DNA of 64,000 bases from an uncultured Pantoea sp. (GCA_913778495.1 CAJYVD010000034.1:62001-126000), one strand, 5' to 3'. Counted from the stretch's first letter, positions 37,732 through 49,708 are shown. A program made the numbers and translations. The notes: generated by a model from the letters alone, not told the origin.

Positions 37732-39765
37732 ATGACTCAAGTCACTAAAAAAATTCTGGTAACGTGCGCCCTGCCGTACGCAAACGGCTCAATCCACTTA
37801 GGTCACATGCTTGAGCATATTCAAGCTGACGTGTGGGTACGTTACCAGCGAATGCGTGGCAACCAGGTTTACTTCATCTGCGCGGACGATGCACATGGAA
37901 CGCCGATCATGCTGAAAGCACAGCAGCTGGGCGTTGCGCCCGAGCAGATGATCGCGGAGATGAAGCAAGAGCACGAAGCGGATTTTGCTGGCTTCAACAT
38001 CAGCTATGACAACTACCACTCTACGCACGGTGAAGAGAACCGCGAGCTGGCCTCGCTGATTTATTCCCGTTTGAAAGAGAACGGTTTCATTAAAAATCGC
38101 ACCATTTCACAGCTGTACGATCCAGAAAAAGGCATGTTCCTGCCGGACCGTTTTGTAAAAGGCACCTGTCCAAAATGCAAAGCGCCGGATCAATATGGCG
38201 ATAACTGTGAAGTGTGCAGCGCCACCTACAGCCCTACCGAGCTGATCGATCCCAAATCCGTGGTGTCGGGTGCGACGCCGGTGATGCGCGACTCTGAACA
38301 CTTCTTCTTTGATTTGCCGTCGTTCAGCGCGATGTTGCAGGCGTGGACGCGCTCCGGGGCGCTGCAAGAGCAAGTCGCCAATAAAATGCAGGAGTGGTTC
38401 GACTCCGGACTGCAGCAGTGGGATATTTCCCGTGACGCGCCCTACTTTGGCTTTGAAATTCCTGATGCGCCAGGTAAGTACTTCTACGTCTGGCTGGACG
38501 CGCCAATTGGCTATATGGGATCGTTCAAAAACCTGTGCGACAAGCGCGGCGACATCAATTTCGATGAATTCTGGCACAAAGAGTCGACCACCGAGCTGTA
38601 CCATTTCATCGGCAAAGATATCGTGTATTTCCACAGCCTGTTCTGGCCGGCGATGCTGGAAGGCAGCCAGTTCCGTAAGCCGACCAATCTGTTTGTGCAC
38701 GGCTATGTGACGGTCAACGGCGCCAAAATGTCGAAATCGCGCGGCACCTTTATCAAAGCCAGCACCTGGCTGCAGCATCTTGACGCCGACAGCCTGCGTT
38801 ACTATTACGCGGCCAAGCTCTCCTCGCGCATCGACGACATCGATCTGAATCTGGAAGATTTTGTGCAGCGCGTGAATGCCGATATCGTCAATAAAGTGGT
38901 CAATCTGGCGTCACGCAACGCCGGCTTTATCACGAAACGCTTCAATGGCCAGCTCGCCAGCGAATTGGCTGATCCGGCGCTTTATCAGACCTTTGTGGAT
39001 GCCTCCGAGCGCATCGGCGAAGCGTGGGCGAATCGCGAATATAACCGCGCGATTCGCGACATCATGGCGCTGGCCGATATCGCCAACCGCTACGTTGACG
39101 AACAAGCGCCGTGGGTGGTGGCGAAACAGGAAGGCCGCGACGCCGATCTGCAAGCCATCTGCTCGATGGGCATTAACCTGTTCCGCGTATTAATGACCTG
39201 GCTGAAACCGGTGCTGCCCGCGCTGAGCGAGCGCGCCGAGGCCTTCTTGCAGAGCGAACTGCAGTGGGACGCGATAGCCCAACCGCTGTTGAATCACACC
39301 GTCGCGCCGTTTAAAGCGCTGTACGGGCGTATCGAAATGGCGAAAGTCGAGGCGCTGATTGCGGCTTCCAAAGAGGATGCGGCAGCGGCCAACGCGCCTG
39401 CGCCATCCGGTCCGCTGGCGGATGCGCCAATTGGCGATACCATTACCATTGATGATTTTGCCAAAGTGGACATGCGCGTGGCGCTGATCGAGCAGGCGGA
39501 GTGCGTGGACGGCTCCGACAAGCTGCTGCGCCTGTCGCTGGATTTGGGCGGCGAGAAGCGCCAGATATTCTCCGGCATCCGCGCGGCGTATCCCGATCCG
39601 TCGGTGCTGGTGGGTAAAATGACCATTATCGTCGCCAATCTTGCGCCGCGTAAAATGCGCTTTGGTGTCTCAGAAGGCATGGTGTTGTCCGCGGGACCGG
39701 GCGGCAAAGATCTGTTTGTGCTGTCCGTGGACAGCGGCGCACAGCCCGGCATGCCCGTGAAGTAA
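37732..39765 (+). CDS. metG: Methionyl-tRNA synthetase
   Basis: A 677-residue class I synthetase, the E. coli length. The HIGH-type motif is HLGH at 22-25, the zinc knuckle Cys residues are C146, C149, C159 and C162, and the KMSKS loop is at 332-336. The C-terminal EMAP-like tRNA-binding domain (about 575-677) includes [12 protein letters not shown], which also serves in dimer formation. It charges initiator and elongator tRNA-Met in the cytoplasm. A strong intrinsic terminator follows the stop codon. Confidence 0.98.
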   Translation: MTQVTKKILVTCALPYANGSIHLGHMLEHIQADVWVRYQRMRGNQVYFICADDAHGTPIMLKAQQLGVAPEQMIAEMKQEHEADFAGFNISYDNYHSTHGEENRELASLIYSRLKENGFIKNRTISQLYDPEKGMFLPDRFVKGTCPKCKAPDQYGDNCEVCSATYSPTELIDPKSVVSGATPVMRDSEHFFFDLPSFSAMLQAWTRSGALQEQVANKMQEWFDSGLQQWDISRDAPYFGFEIPDAPGKYFYVWLDAPIGYMGSFKNLCDKRGDINFDEFWHKESTTELYHFIGKDIVYFHSLFWPAMLEGSQFRKPTNLFVHGYVTVNGAKMSKSRGTFIKASTWLQHLDADSLRYYYAAKLSSRIDDIDLNLEDFVQRVNADIVNKVVNLASRNAGFITKRFNGQLASELADPALYQTFVDASERIGEAWANREYNRAIRDIMALADIANRYVDEQAPWVVAKQEGRDADLQAICSMGINLFRVLMTWLKPVLPALSERAEAFLQSELQWDAIAQPLLNHTVAPFKALYGRIEMAKVEALIAASKEDAAAANAPAPSGPLADAPIGDTITIDDFAKVDMRVALIEQAECVDGSDKLLRLSLDLGGEKRQIFSGIRAAYPDPSVLVGKMTIIVANLAPRKMRFGVSEGMVLSAGPGGKDLFVLSVDSGAQPGMPVK

Positions 39766-39771
39766 GTGAAC

Positions 39772-39796
39772 AAGCCGCCTGTCAGGCGGCTTTTTT
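39772..39796 (+). terminator. Intrinsic terminator of metG
   Basis: AAGCCGCCT (39772-39780) pairs with AGGCGGCTT around GTC and runs into TTTTTT, ending at 39796. Confidence 0.92.
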
Positions 39797-39822
39797 ATGG
39801 GGTTAAACCTCAGGAGCCTGCT

Positions 39823-40197
39823 GTGTTAACTGCCTGTTGGCGCTATCTGCGCGCCTTTGTAATTATCTACGCTGCGCTGTATGCCGGTAACGGGCTGGCC
39901 AGCCTACTGCCGATTACGCTGCCCGGCAGTATCCTCGGCATGCTGATGCTGTTTATGCTATTGGCGCTGCAAATTTTGCCGGTGGAGTGGGTGAAACCCG
40001 GCTGTCATCTGCTGATCCGTTATATGGCGCTGCTGTTCGTGCCGATTAGCGTCGGCGTGATGGGCTACACCGATCTGCTCACCGCGCAGTTCGGCCCGAT
40101 TGTGGTCTCCTGCACGCTCAGCACGATTCTGGTTCTGCTGATAGTGGGATTGAGCGCGGACCGTCTGCAACGGCGTGGGGAGAAGTCGCATGAGTGA
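39823..40197 (+). CDS. yohJ: CidA/LrgA-type membrane protein YohJ
   Basis: A 124-residue membrane protein with four hydrophobic segments, started at GTG 39823 behind AGGAG (six-base spacing); starting earlier would overlap the metG terminator. Matches to E. coli YohJ include [20 protein letters not shown], and [12 protein letters not shown]. CidA/LrgA proteins are holin-like and act with CidB/LrgB partners; in bacteria they are tied to cell-wall turnover or small-molecule export. It overlaps yohK by eight bases, indicating coupling. Confidence 0.9.
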   Translation: MLTACWRYLRAFVIIYAALYAGNGLASLLPITLPGSILGMLMLFMLLALQILPVEWVKPGCHLLIRYMALLFVPISVGVMGYTDLLTAQFGPIVVSCTLSTILVLLIVGLSADRLQRRGEKSHE

Positions 40198-40882
40198 CGC
40201 CTGGTGGTCGCTGCCGCTGACCGTGGCGGCTTTTTTGCTGGCGCGCAAGCTGGCAAGCAAACTCAAATTGTCGCTGATCAATCCTTTGCTGGTGGCGATG
40301 GCGATCATCATCCCCATTTTGCTGCTGACCCATCTGCCTTATAGCCGCTATTTTGCCGGCAGTGCGCTGCTTAATCAGCTATTACAGCCTGCGGTGGTGG
40401 CGCTCGCGTTGCCGCTCTATGAGCAGATGCATCAGATTCGAGCGCGCTGGAAAACCATCATCACCGTCTGTTTTATTGGCAGCCTGACGGCCATGGTGTC
40501 CGGCACGGCCATTGCGCTGTGGATGGGGGCGACGCCGCAAATTGCCGCCACGATCATGCCTAAATCCGTGACCACGCCGATTGCCATGGCGGTATCGGGT
40601 TCGCTGCACGGTATCCCCGCCATCAGTGCGATCTGCGTGCTGATTGCCGGCGTACTCGGCGCGGTGCTGGGACATACCTTGCTGAATCTGTTTGGCGTGC
40701 GTAAGACGGCCTCACGCGGGCTGGCTATCGGTAACGCCTCGCACGCCCTGGGTACCGCGCGCGCTGCCGAGGTCGATTACCAGGAAGGCGCGTTCAGCTC
40801 GTTGGCGCTGGTGATCTGCGGCATCATCACGTCCCTGTTGGCGCCGTTTGTGTTCCCGCTGCTGATGCGCTGGCTCGGCTAA
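40190..40882 (+). CDS. yohK: CidB/LrgB-type membrane protein YohK
   Basis: A 230-residue membrane protein with six to eight hydrophobic segments (E. coli 231). ATG 40190 is inside the end of yohJ. LrgB-family blocks include [19 protein letters not shown] and [27 protein letters not shown]. It probably works with YohJ as an LrgAB-like pair that moves small metabolites or influences autolysis; the exact function in enterics is not established. A hairpin begins directly after the stop. Confidence 0.93.
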   Translation: MSDAWWSLPLTVAAFLLARKLASKLKLSLINPLLVAMAIIIPILLLTHLPYSRYFAGSALLNQLLQPAVVALALPLYEQMHQIRARWKTIITVCFIGSLTAMVSGTAIALWMGATPQIAATIMPKSVTTPIAMAVSGSLHGIPAISAICVLIAGVLGAVLGHTLLNLFGVRKTASRGLAIGNASHALGTARAAEVDYQEGAFSSLALVICGIITSLLAPFVFPLLMRWLG

Positions 40883-40908
40883 AACTTTGCGAGAGATCTC
40901 GCAAAGTT
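40883..40908. terminator. Hairpin after yohK
   Basis: AACTTTGCGAG and CTCGCAAAGTT form a perfect 11-bp stem with a four-base loop right after the yohK stop. There is no T-run on the plus strand, so termination, if any, may be weak. Confidence 0.5.
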
Positions 40909-40924
40909 GAAACAACCTAAGCAA

Positions 40925-40959
40925 CTTGCATTGTCATAGCGACATGGATCACATATAAA
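40925..40959 (+). promoter_or_regulatory. CRP/CytR-type control region of cdd
   Basis: CTTGCATT at 40925-40932 resembles the CytR half-site GTTGCATT. AGCGA-CATGGA-TCACA at 40938-40953 is a CRP site with a perfect right half. The following ATCACATATAAA is also present in the E. coli cdd promoter as I recall it. This fits induction by cytidine and cAMP-CRP. Confidence 0.6.
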
Positions 40960-41005
40960 CCTCAGGCGGCGCGTTGCCGCCACCGCGTTTTATGAGGCCT
41001 TCACC

Positions 41006-41902
41006 ATGCATCCACGATTTAACCCGGCATTCGCTACGCTGTCCGATACCTTGCAACACGCCCTTCAGCCGCTGCTGGACGATGAAGATTTTCACGGCGT
41101 GATTAGCCCAGAAGCGGTAAAGCAACTGCAACAGGCCACCGGAATGGATGACGATGCGCTGGCACTGGCGCTGCTGCCTGTCGCTGCCTGCTGCGCCGTG
41201 GCCCCCATTTCTCATTTCAACGTAGGCGCGATCGCGCGGGGCACCAGCGGCGCGTGGTATTTCGGCGCCAACATGGAGTTCACGCACGCCACCATGCAGC
41301 AAACCATTCACGCGGAGCAGAGCGCCATCGCGCACGCCTGGCTGCGCGGCGAGCCTGCGCTGGCGACCATTACGGTGAACTACACGCCCTGCGGTCACTG
41401 TCGTCAGTTCATGAATGAACTCAACAGCGGCACCGCCATCCGCATTAGCCTGCCGGGCCGCGCCGTGAATACGTTGGCCGATTATTTGCCGGACGCTTTT
41501 GGACCGGCCGATCTCGACATCGTTGAACGGTTAATGACCCCCAATCAGCAAGGTTTCGTGCGGCACGGCGATGCGCTGCAGCAGGCCGCCATCGCGGCCG
41601 CAGACCAGAGCCATGCGCCTTATAGCCGCAGCTACAGCGGCGTGGCGTTACGCACCCGCGCCGGAGCGCTTTACAGCGGTCGCTACGCTGAAAATGCGGC
41701 GTTCAACCCGAGTTTGCCCCCGCTGCAGGCGGCGCTGATTATGCTGAATATGCATCACGAGGACGTTCATAGCGTGCAGCAGGCGGTGCTGGCGGAGTGT
41801 GAGGGCTGCACCCTGACCCAGCGCGACGCCACGCGCGCCACGCTGGCCGCACTGGGCTGTGAGGATTTTTCAGTTACTTTAGTTTCAAAAACATCAGTTT
41901 AG
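41006..41902 (+). CDS. cdd: Cytidine deaminase
   Basis: A 298-residue enterobacterial-type cytidine deaminase (E. coli 294). The N-terminal catalytic domain has the zinc site H102-A-E104 and C129-X2-C132 (PCGHC), Glu104 being the proton shuttle. A second, non-catalytic copy of the fold follows (about 185-298). It converts cytidine and deoxycytidine to uridine and deoxyuridine in pyrimidine salvage. A CRP/CytR-like region lies upstream, with a GGCGGC/GCCGCC hairpin in the leader at 40966-40982. Confidence 0.97.
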   Translation: MHPRFNPAFATLSDTLQHALQPLLDDEDFHGVISPEAVKQLQQATGMDDDALALALLPVAACCAVAPISHFNVGAIARGTSGAWYFGANMEFTHATMQQTIHAEQSAIAHAWLRGEPALATITVNYTPCGHCRQFMNELNSGTAIRISLPGRAVNTLADYLPDAFGPADLDIVERLMTPNQQGFVRHGDALQQAAIAAADQSHAPYSRSYSGVALRTRAGALYSGRYAENAAFNPSLPPLQAALIMLNMHHEDVHSVQQAVLAECEGCTLTQRDATRATLAALGCEDFSVTLVSKTSV

Positions 41903-41915
41903 TGATCGTTTCATC

Positions 41916-41943
41916 GCTTTTGTGACCTGCTGTTAACAAAAGC
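41916..41943. repeat. Inverted repeat between cdd and maeA
   Basis: GCTTTTGT (41916-41923) and ACAAAAGC (41936-41943) form a perfect 8-bp inverted repeat with a 12-bp spacer. It could end the cdd transcript without a T-run or be an operator for maeA. Confidence 0.4.
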
Positions 41944-42060
41944 TGTACATCTGCAAGAAATCTCATAGGATCGGGCGCCAGAACGTCGTTAAAAATCAGG
42001 TCTGGCGTCTCGCTCTCCCGTCGACGCGCCAGCAGACACTGCAACCGGAGCAAACACTGC

Positions 42061-43758
42061 ATGGAACTCGAGTACGAAAGTAAACGTCCGCTGTATATTC
42101 CTTACGCGGGTCCGATCTTGCTGGAATTTCCGCTGCTGAATAAAGGCAGCGCATTCACGCTGGAAGAGCGTAACGAATTCAACCTTAACGGCCTGCTGCC
42201 TGATGCCGTTGAGACCATCGAAGAGCAGGCAGAACGCGCCTGGCGACAATTCCTGGATTTCAAAAACAATAACGACAAGCACGTCTATCTGCGCAATATC
42301 CAGGACACCAACGAAACCCTTTTCTATCGCCTGCTCGACAATCATCTTGAAGAGATGATGCCGATTATCTACACCCCCACCGTTGGCGCAGCGTGCGAGC
42401 ACTTCTCGGAAATTTATCGTCGCGCGCGCGGCGTGTTTATCTCGTATAACAACCGCGATCGCATTGAAGACATGCTGCAAAACGCCACCAAGCAGAACGT
42501 CAAGGTGATTGTGGTCACTGACGGCGAGCGCATCCTTGGCTTAGGCGATCTGGGCATCGGTGGCATGGGGATTCCGATCGGTAAACTGTCGCTGTACACC
42601 GCCTGCGGCGGCATCAGCCCGGCTTACACGCTGCCGGTGGTGCTGGACGTCGGCACCAATAACCAGCAGTTGCTGAACGACCCACTGTACATGGGCTGGC
42701 GCCATCCGCGTATCACGGGCGAAGAGTACGAAGCCTTTGTTGACGAATTTATTCAGGCGGTGAAACGCCGCTGGCCCAACGTGCTGCTGCAATTTGAAGA
42801 TTTCGCCCAGAAAAACGCCATGCCGCTGCTGGAGCGCTATCGCGACGAAGTCTGCTGCTTTAACGATGATATTCAGGGTACAGCGGCGGTCACGGTCGGT
42901 ACGCTTATTGCCGCCAGCCGTGCGGCGGGCAGCCGCCTGTGCGAGCAGAAAGTGGTGTTCCTCGGCGCGGGTTCTGCCGGATGCGGTATCGCCGAGCAGA
43001 TTATCGCGCAGATGAAATCGGAAGGTCTTACGGACGACGAAGCGCGCGCCCGCGTCATGATGGTTGACCGCTTCGGCCTGCTTACCGACAAGCTGCCTAA
43101 TCTGCTGGATTTCCAAACCAAGCTGGTGCAGAAAAGCGACAACCTCAAAGAGTGGGATGTCACCAACGATTCTATCTCCCTGCTTGATGTGGTGCGCAAC
43201 GCCCGTCCCGATATTCTGATCGGCGTGTCAGGCCAGCCAGGGCTGTTCACCGAAGAGATCATTCGCGAGATGCATAAACACTGCCCGCGCCCCATCGTGA
43301 TGCCGCTCTCGAACCCCACGTCACGCGTGGAAGCCACGCCAGCGGATATCATTGCATGGACCGACGGCGCGGCGCTGGTGGCTACCGGCAGTCCGTTCTC
43401 ACCGGTGACCTGGAAGGGCAAAACCTATCCTATCGCCCAGTGCAACAACTCCTATATCTTCCCGGGAATTGGATTGGGCGTCATTGCGGCCGGTGCCACC
43501 CGCGTGACCGACTCCATGCTGATGACCGCCAGCCGCGCGCTGGCAGATTGTTCGCCGCTGGTGAACGACGGTGAAGGTCCGGTGCTGCCGGAGATCAAAC
43601 ACATTCAGGGCGTGTCAAAACTGATCGCCATGGAAGTGGGCAAAGCGGCGCAGTTGGCGGGCGTGGCGGTGGTCACCTCAGAGGATGTGCTGTCAAAAGC
43701 GGTCAACAACAATTTCTGGCTGCCGCAGTATCGTCACTATCGCCGTACTTCGATCTAA
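42061..43758 (+). CDS. maeA: NAD-dependent malic enzyme (oxaloacetate-decarboxylating)
   Basis: A 565-residue malic enzyme of the long family shared with eukaryotes, the E. coli MaeA length. Blocks seen include [39 protein letters not shown] (malate and catalytic region), [15 protein letters not shown] (metal site) and the NAD fold [15 protein letters not shown]. It converts malate and NAD to pyruvate, CO2 and NADH for growth on gluconeogenic substrates. It is preceded by a 158-bp gap and followed by two hairpins. Confidence 0.97.
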   Translation: MELEYESKRPLYIPYAGPILLEFPLLNKGSAFTLEERNEFNLNGLLPDAVETIEEQAERAWRQFLDFKNNNDKHVYLRNIQDTNETLFYRLLDNHLEEMMPIIYTPTVGAACEHFSEIYRRARGVFISYNNRDRIEDMLQNATKQNVKVIVVTDGERILGLGDLGIGGMGIPIGKLSLYTACGGISPAYTLPVVLDVGTNNQQLLNDPLYMGWRHPRITGEEYEAFVDEFIQAVKRRWPNVLLQFEDFAQKNAMPLLERYRDEVCCFNDDIQGTAAVTVGTLIAASRAAGSRLCEQKVVFLGAGSAGCGIAEQIIAQMKSEGLTDDEARARVMMVDRFGLLTDKLPNLLDFQTKLVQKSDNLKEWDVTNDSISLLDVVRNARPDILIGVSGQPGLFTEEIIREMHKHCPRPIVMPLSNPTSRVEATPADIIAWTDGAALVATGSPFSPVTWKGKTYPIAQCNNSYIFPGIGLGVIAAGATRVTDSMLMTASRALADCSPLVNDGEGPVLPEIKHIQGVSKLIAMEVGKAAQLAGVAVVTSEDVLSKAVNNNFWLPQYRHYRRTSI

Positions 43759-43766
43759 CCGCAGGG

Positions 43767-43818
43767 GTTGCCGGGGCACGCCGGCAACGCTTAAAAAAAC
43801 GCCAGGCAACTGGCGTTA
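43767..43818 (+). terminator. Tandem hairpins after maeA
   Basis: GTTGCCGG/CCGGCAAC (43767-43774 with 43781-43788) and AACGCCAG/CTGGCGTT (43799-43806 with 43811-43818). The second is preceded by a run of A, so it would be strong on the minus strand; on the plus strand no good T-run is present. Confidence 0.45.
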
Positions 43819-43877
43819 ACTTGCTTACCGCACCCGCCTCAAGTAGCCTTGCTGCATTCGGTTTATCCGCCATCTGA

Positions 43878-44609
<732 letters not shown>

Positions 44610-44630
44610 TGCTTGAGAGAGGAAATAAAT

Positions 44631-44655
44631 AAGGCCGCGACAGTCGCGGCCTTTT
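44631..44655. terminator. Bidirectional intrinsic terminator between sanA and mglC
   Basis: AAGGCCGCG (44631-44639) and CGCGGCCTT (44645-44653) with a five-base loop, then TT on the plus strand. The A-rich left side gives a T-containing tail on the minus strand for mglBAC. Confidence 0.75.
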
Positions 44656-44670
44656 GCTGGAGAAACAACG

Positions 44671-45681
44671 CTATTTTTTACGCGCGTATTTCAGGGAGTC
44701 CAGCGCCACGGCGAAGATAATAATGCCGCCCTTGATGATGTACTGCCAGTAAGGGTTAACGCCGATATAGGTTAAGCCGTAGTTGATCACCGTGAAGATG
44801 ATAACCCCGGTCACCACGCCCGCTACGGTGCCCACACCGCCGGCAAACGACACGCCGCCAACCACGCACGCCGCAATCGCATCCAGTTCGTACATAAAGC
44901 CGAGGTTGTTGGTCGCACTGCCGATACGGCCCGCTTCCAACATCCCGCCGAACGCATAGAACACGCCAGACAGGGCATACACCAGAATCAGGTTCAACGG
45001 CACGTTCACGCCAGAAACTTTAGCCGCTTCCGGGTTACCGCCGATGGCAAAGATATTTTTACCAAAGCGCGTTTTGTTCCAGAGGATCCAAACGAACACG
45101 ATGGCGATAATGGCGTAGAAGGTGATGAACGAGAGTTTAAAGTCACCAAAGCGCAGAAAGCCTTGGGTGAATTTAGAAAAGCCTGCGTCGAACCCGGCAA
45201 TCGGTGACGCGCCCACGAAGTCGTAATAGAGCGAGTTGATGCCGTAAACGATGATCATGGTGCCTAACGTCGTGATAAATGGCGTCACTTTGAGGTAGGC
45301 GATGATCACACCGTTAACCAGACCGATAACCCCACCAATGATGCACACCGTCAGGATAACCAGCGGAATCGGCACGGTCTCCAGATGCGGGAACACTTTG
45401 TTGGCGTTATCCATGGATTGCAGCAGCGTGGCGGCAACCACCGCAGCCAAACCCACCTGACGTCCGGCAGAAAGATCGGTCCCTTGTGTAACAATCAGTC
45501 CGGCGACGCCCAGCGCAATAATAATACGCACCGACGATTGGGTCAGAATGTTACTCAGGTTCATTAAACTTAAAAATGTAGGATCCTGGAAAATAATAAT
45601 TGCCAGCAGTACGAACAGGACAACATAGATGCCGCCCTCTTTTAACCAGGTCAGCGCATTCTTTTTAGTAGTCGCTTTCAT
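44671..45681 (-). CDS. mglC: Galactose/methyl-galactoside ABC transporter permease MglC
   Basis: A 336-residue permease of the ribose/galactose (CUT2) type with eight to ten hydrophobic segments; length equals E. coli MglC. Typical blocks are GLIVTQGTDLSAGRQVG and NKTRFGKNIFAIGGNPEAAKVSGV, the latter contacting the ATPase. It is the membrane pore of the high-affinity galactose and methyl-galactoside importer, working with MglA and MglB. It is the last gene of mglBAC and lies 18 bp after mglA. Confidence 0.97.
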   Translation of the reverse strand: MKATTKKNALTWLKEGGIYVVLFVLLAIIIFQDPTFLSLMNLSNILTQSSVRIIIALGVAGLIVTQGTDLSAGRQVGLAAVVAATLLQSMDNANKVFPHLETVPIPLVILTVCIIGGVIGLVNGVIIAYLKVTPFITTLGTMIIVYGINSLYYDFVGASPIAGFDAGFSKFTQGFLRFGDFKLSFITFYAIIAIVFVWILWNKTRFGKNIFAIGGNPEAAKVSGVNVPLNLILVYALSGVFYAFGGMLEAGRIGSATNNLGFMYELDAIAACVVGGVSFAGGVGTVAGVVTGVIIFTVINYGLTYIGVNPYWQYIIKGGIIIFAVALDSLKYARKK

Positions 45682-45699
45682 GTTAAAGCCCTTGCTTCA

Positions 45700-47220
45700 T
45701 TAAAGGTGTAATGACGCTAAACGCAGGATTTCATTCTGCGAGGTCGTTTTGGTATCAACAATGCCCGCTACCTGGCCATTACTCATCACTAAAATACGAT
45801 CGGTAATTCCCAGCAGTTCTGGCATTTCGGAAGAAATAATAATGATGCCTTTTTCTTTCTTAGCCAGTTCAGCAATCAATTGGTAAATTTCAAATTTCGC
45901 ACCCACATCAATACCGCGCGTTGGCTCATCCAGCATCAATATTTCTGGCTGAGTTAATAACCAACGTCCGATAATGACCTTCTGCTGATTTCCGCCCGAC
46001 AGCGATCCAATTTGCGTGTGATGTCCCGGCGTTTTCACGCGCATAGAATCAATTACCCATTGGGTATCGCTCTTCATGCGTTTATTATCAAGCAGCCCCA
46101 TGCTGGATTTATACTTTTTGATATTCGAAATAAGCGAGTTAAATCCAATATCTAAATACGCATAAATACCGGTTGAGCGGCGCTCTTCGGTCACCAGCGC
46201 GAAACCGTGATTGATGGCCTCGTTGGCGCTGTGGTTATTGATCGCCTTGCCGTGCAGCTTAATGGTGCCGCCCGACTTTTCGCGGATACCAAACAGCGTT
46301 TCCACGATATCGGTACGCTTGGCACCCACCAGTCCGGCAATGCCCAGAATCTCACCTTTATGCAGGTCAAATGAGACATCGCGGATAGACGGCTGACGCA
46401 GTGAGGTTAAGTTACGCACCTCAAGAATCACTTCACCCGGCACGTTGTGCTTATCCGGGAAGCGCTGGTTCAGCGAACGCCCCACCATCATGGCAATGAT
46501 CTTGTCCATATCCAGCCCTTCCAGCGACTGGGTGGCGATCCACTGGCCATCACGCAGAATGGTGATTTCATCACACAGCTGGAAAATCTCTTCCATTTTA
46601 TGCGAGATATAAACAATGCCGCAGCCGCGATCTTTCAGCTTACGGATAATGGTAAACAGATGGTTTACCTCTTTTTCCGTCAGCGAGGAGGTTGGCTCAT
46701 CCATAATCACGATTTTCGCGTCATAAGAAAACGCTTTGGCAATTTCAATCATCTGCATTTGCGAGACAGAGAGATTGGCCACTTTATCGCGTGGATCGAT
46801 ATCAATATCTAATTCATCAAAGATCGCTTTGGTGTCGCGATACATTTTATCCTGGTCAACAAAAACGCCTTTTTGTGGATAACGGCCCAGCCACATGTTA
46901 TCCATCACGCTGCGCTGCAGAACCAGGTTTAATTCCTGATGCACCATTGACACGCCATTTTCCAGCGCCTCTTTGGAGCTTTTGTAATCAATTTCCTCAC
47001 CCTGAAACAGGATGCTCCCCGTATCCTTTTTATAAATACCAAACAGGCATTTTAATAATGTCGATTTACCGGCGCCGTTTTCGCCCATTAAGGCATGGAC
47101 CGAGTGCGGCCGCACTTTTAAATTCACATTATCTAAGGCTTTCACCCCTGGAAATGATTTCGAGACATTCGTCATCTCCAGCAGATATTCACGCTGTGTG
47201 GTCGGATTCTCACTGGCCAT
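45700..47220 (-). CDS. mglA: Galactose/methyl-galactoside ABC transporter ATP-binding protein MglA
   Basis: A 506-residue tandem ABC ATPase, the E. coli length. The first nucleotide domain has a normal Walker A (GENGAGKST, near residue 45) and Walker [11 protein letters not shown]. The second has the degenerate Walker [13 protein letters not shown], normal for this family, with signature SGGNQQKV and [11 protein letters not shown]. It energises galactose import by MglBC. It is 72 bp downstream of mglB, separated by a strong hairpin. Confidence 0.97.
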   Translation of the reverse strand: MASENPTTQREYLLEMTNVSKSFPGVKALDNVNLKVRPHSVHALMGENGAGKSTLLKCLFGIYKKDTGSILFQGEEIDYKSSKEALENGVSMVHQELNLVLQRSVMDNMWLGRYPQKGVFVDQDKMYRDTKAIFDELDIDIDPRDKVANLSVSQMQMIEIAKAFSYDAKIVIMDEPTSSLTEKEVNHLFTIIRKLKDRGCGIVYISHKMEEIFQLCDEITILRDGQWIATQSLEGLDMDKIIAMMVGRSLNQRFPDKHNVPGEVILEVRNLTSLRQPSIRDVSFDLHKGEILGIAGLVGAKRTDIVETLFGIREKSGGTIKLHGKAINNHSANEAINHGFALVTEERRSTGIYAYLDIGFNSLISNIKKYKSSMGLLDNKRMKSDTQWVIDSMRVKTPGHHTQIGSLSGGNQQKVIIGRWLLTQPEILMLDEPTRGIDVGAKFEIYQLIAELAKKEKGIIIISSEMPELLGITDRILVMSNGQVAGIVDTKTTSQNEILRLASLHL

Positions 47221-47259
47221 AATTTACCTGGCTAAAAAAGCGTTGTTCAGAGGCAACAT

Positions 47260-47283
47260 GGCGCGGCGTTGATCCGCCGCGCC
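47260..47283 (-). other. Hairpin between mglB and mglA
   Basis: GGCGCGGCG (47260-47268) and CGCCGCGCC (47275-47283) form a 9-bp GC stem with a six-base loop just after the mglB stop and without a T-run. Such a structure would protect the upstream mglB mRNA from 3' exonucleases and help make more binding protein than ATPase. Confidence 0.65.
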
Positions 47284-47292
47284 CGTGATGAA

Positions 47293-48288
47293 TTACTTCA
47301 CAAACTGAGACAGATTTTCTTTATCAACCGGCACGTAAGGAACGCGTACCACTTTATCGACCAGCTTGAAGTTGGTACCTACCGTTGGCTCTTTGCCCTG
47401 CGCCAGGTTGTTAGCCATATCAATGGTGGCTTTTGCCTGGTTTTCGGCGTCATTCAGCACGGTACCCGCCATCGCACCGGATTTCACCAGCGCCAGCGCT
47501 TCTGGCAGCGCATCCACGCCAAATACCGGAATGGAGGTTTTGTTGTGCGCTTTCAGCGCTTCAACCGCGCCCATTGCCATGGCGTCGTTGTTCGCGATGA
47601 CCACTTCAATTTTGTTGGCATTTGGACCGGAGAGCCACGCATCCATTTTGTCTTTGGCCTGCGCGGTATCCCACATTGCGGTATCCATCGCCAACTGCTG
47701 CGTTTTGATGCCGTCTTTGTTCAGCGTATCGATCACGTATTTGGTACGGGCTTCCGCATCCGGATGACCAGGTTCACCTTTCAGCAGCACGAACTGGATC
47801 TGACCATCTTTGTTCAGATCCCATGCTGGGGTCGCTTTCCAGTGTTTTTCAATCAGCTCACCCTGCTTGATGCCTGACTCTTTAGAGTCAGTGCCCACGT
47901 AGTAAGCTTTGTCATAGCTGGCCAGCACTTTGGCGTTGGGTTCTTTGTTGAAGAACACCACCGGCACATCGTTAGCGCGGGCTTTGTCGATCACCACTGC
48001 CGCAGCAGCCGGGTCAACCAGGTTAATGGCCAGCGCTTTCACGCCCTTCGCCATCAGCACGTCAATCTGATCATTTTGTTTGGACTGGTCGTTCTGCGAG
48101 TCATTCATCAGCAGCTGAATACCGCCGAGGCTTTTCGCTTCTTTCTCGATGTCCTTACGTACCATCGACATAAAGTTGTCATCGTACTTGTAGATGGTCA
48201 CGCCAATGCGGGTATCGGCGGCGTGCGCGGCTGCACCAAACATCATGCTGGCAACCAGTGCTGTGAGCGTGAAAACCTTCTTATTCAT
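47293..48288 (-). CDS. mglB: Galactose/glucose-binding periplasmic protein MglB
   Basis: A 331-residue binding protein (E. coli 332) with a Sec signal peptide ([20 protein letters not shown], cut after AHA at about residue 23). The mature start [18 protein letters not shown] matches the E. coli galactose-binding protein, which also signals to the chemoreceptor Trg. The Ca2+-binding loop is visible as DLNKDGQIQ. It delivers galactose and glucose to MglAC. The start has GGAG at good spacing. A CRP- and GalS-controlled promoter lies about 240 bp upstream. Confidence 0.97.
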   Translation of the reverse strand: MNKKVFTLTALVASMMFGAAAHAADTRIGVTIYKYDDNFMSMVRKDIEKEAKSLGGIQLLMNDSQNDQSKQNDQIDVLMAKGVKALAINLVDPAAAAVVIDKARANDVPVVFFNKEPNAKVLASYDKAYYVGTDSKESGIKQGELIEKHWKATPAWDLNKDGQIQFVLLKGEPGHPDAEARTKYVIDTLNKDGIKTQQLAMDTAMWDTAQAKDKMDAWLSGPNANKIEVVIANNDAMAMGAVEALKAHNKTSIPVFGVDALPEALALVKSGAMAGTVLNDAENQAKATIDMANNLAQGKEPTVGTNFKLVDKVVRVPYVPVDKENLSQFVK

Positions 48289-48536
48289 GGTATCTCCGGT
48301 TTTTTTATGTAGGGCATATCATCATTGCGCCTGCGGCCTGCGGGCCACCTGCGCCGTCGGTTACAATCGGTGTGGTGCGGACGCGTCACGCAAAACCGGG
48401 CCACGCGTACTGGCCTGACGTCCCGATGCGTAAACGCTTCCTGATGCATGTTGTGTGCTTTTTCAATCGGCTGCTGAAACAGGCCTGCGTGCGGGATGCG
48501 CTGTTACATGCTGTTTCAGTCCGGTGAGACGCTGCC

Positions 48537-48579
48537 ATCATAGTGAGGGGTCTGTTAATTAACTGTGAATACAATCACA
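48537..48579 (-). promoter_or_regulatory. mgl promoter with perfect class II CRP site
   Basis: TGTGA-ATACAA-TCACA at 48564-48579 is a perfect CRP site. On the minus strand TATGAT at 48542-48537 is the -10; a start near 48530 puts the CRP centre at -41.5. About 240 nt of leader precedes mglB. Confidence 0.85.
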
Positions 48580-48581
48580 GA

Positions 48582-48597
48582 TTGGAAACGGTTACAC
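48582..48597 (-). promoter_or_regulatory. gal operator of the mgl promoter, overlapping the galS stop codon
   Basis: TTGGAAACGGTTACAC (plus strand) matches 15 of 16 positions of the GalR/GalS operator GTGNAANCGNTTNCAC. It lies directly upstream of the CRP site and covers the galS stop codon (48592-48594). Repression by GalS or GalR is expected to lift with galactose. Confidence 0.8.
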
Positions 48598-49632
48598 GGC
48601 GGTATCACCCGAATTAGTGACCGACTCCACAATTTGCCGCTGAGCCACTGAGTGACGACGCACCAGCGTCGGCAAGAAGCAGTGCACACCCAGCGGATCC
48701 AGCTGGCCTGCAGCGCCTTTGAGCGCCAGCTCGGTGGCAAGTTTTGCCATAGATACAATGGGATAGCGCACTGTCGTCAGTTGAGGATCGGTGTAACGGG
48801 AGATCGGGATATCATCAAAGCCGATCACCGAGAAATGCTGCGGCACCTGGATGCCGTTATCTTTTAGCGCGGTCAGCGCGCCCGCGGCCATGCCATCGCA
48901 GTAGGAGAACACAGCGGTCAGGTGCAGATTTCGGCCCAACAGCTCGACCATCGCCGCCTCACCGCCCTGCATGTCCGGTTCGCCGTGGGCGATCCACGAC
49001 TCTTGCGGCGTAATCCCTTGTTCTGTCAGGGCTTGCAGCCAGCCTTCTCGGCGCTGGCTGACATCTTCAATCGGATGGCTGGAGCTGAGATAGCCGATGC
49101 GCTGATGGCCCTGTTGTAACAACATGCGCGTAGCGACCAACGCGCCGGTGGTGTTGTCGAGGCACACACAGCGGTGGGCATAACCGGGAATGGTACGATT
49201 AATCAATACCATGCCCGGCACCTGATCCATGAAACTCGCCAACTCTGCGTCTGAAAGCGTTTTCGCGTGCACAACCAGCGCGTTACAGCGCTGGCGAATC
49301 AGCACCTCAATAGCGTGACGCTCTTTCTCTTCCTGATGCCATGAATTACTGATGAGCACATGTTTGTGCATACGCTGCGCCACGGTATCCACCGCTTTCA
49401 CCAGCGCACCAAAAAAGGGGTCGGAAACGTCCATCACCACCACGCCAATGGTGTCGCTGACCTGCGTGGCCAGCGCCTGCGCGTTAGCGTTCGGGCGATA
49501 TCCCAATGACTCCACCGCCTGCAGCACCGCGTCGCGGGTGTCGGGCGTGACGGCACTGCTGTTGTTAAGCACACGCGAGACGGTGGCAACGGATACACCG
49601 GCCTGACGGGCGACATCTCGAATCGTTATCAT
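48592..49632 (-). CDS. galS: Galactose-responsive LacI-family repressor GalS
   Basis: A 346-residue LacI/GalR regulator. The N-terminal helix-turn-helix and hinge are [21 protein letters not shown] and onward, followed by the periplasmic-binding-like effector domain (about 60-335). Position directly upstream of mglBAC identifies GalS rather than the paralogue GalR. It represses mgl and itself; gal operators are present at both ends of the gene (48582-48597 and 49728-49743). Confidence 0.94.
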   Translation of the reverse strand: MITIRDVARQAGVSVATVSRVLNNSSAVTPDTRDAVLQAVESLGYRPNANAQALATQVSDTIGVVVMDVSDPFFGALVKAVDTVAQRMHKHVLISNSWHQEEKERHAIEVLIRQRCNALVVHAKTLSDAELASFMDQVPGMVLINRTIPGYAHRCVCLDNTTGALVATRMLLQQGHQRIGYLSSSHPIEDVSQRREGWLQALTEQGITPQESWIAHGEPDMQGGEAAMVELLGRNLHLTAVFSYCDGMAAGALTALKDNGIQVPQHFSVIGFDDIPISRYTDPQLTTVRYPIVSMAKLATELALKGAAGQLDPLGVHCFLPTLVRRHSVAQRQIVESVTNSGDTAV

Positions 49633-49708
49633 GCAGTGATTCCACAGAGGCTAAAATGCGCAGGGTGCGCGTAACGGCGCTATTCTGGCAGGCTGAGGCA
49701 GGACACTA

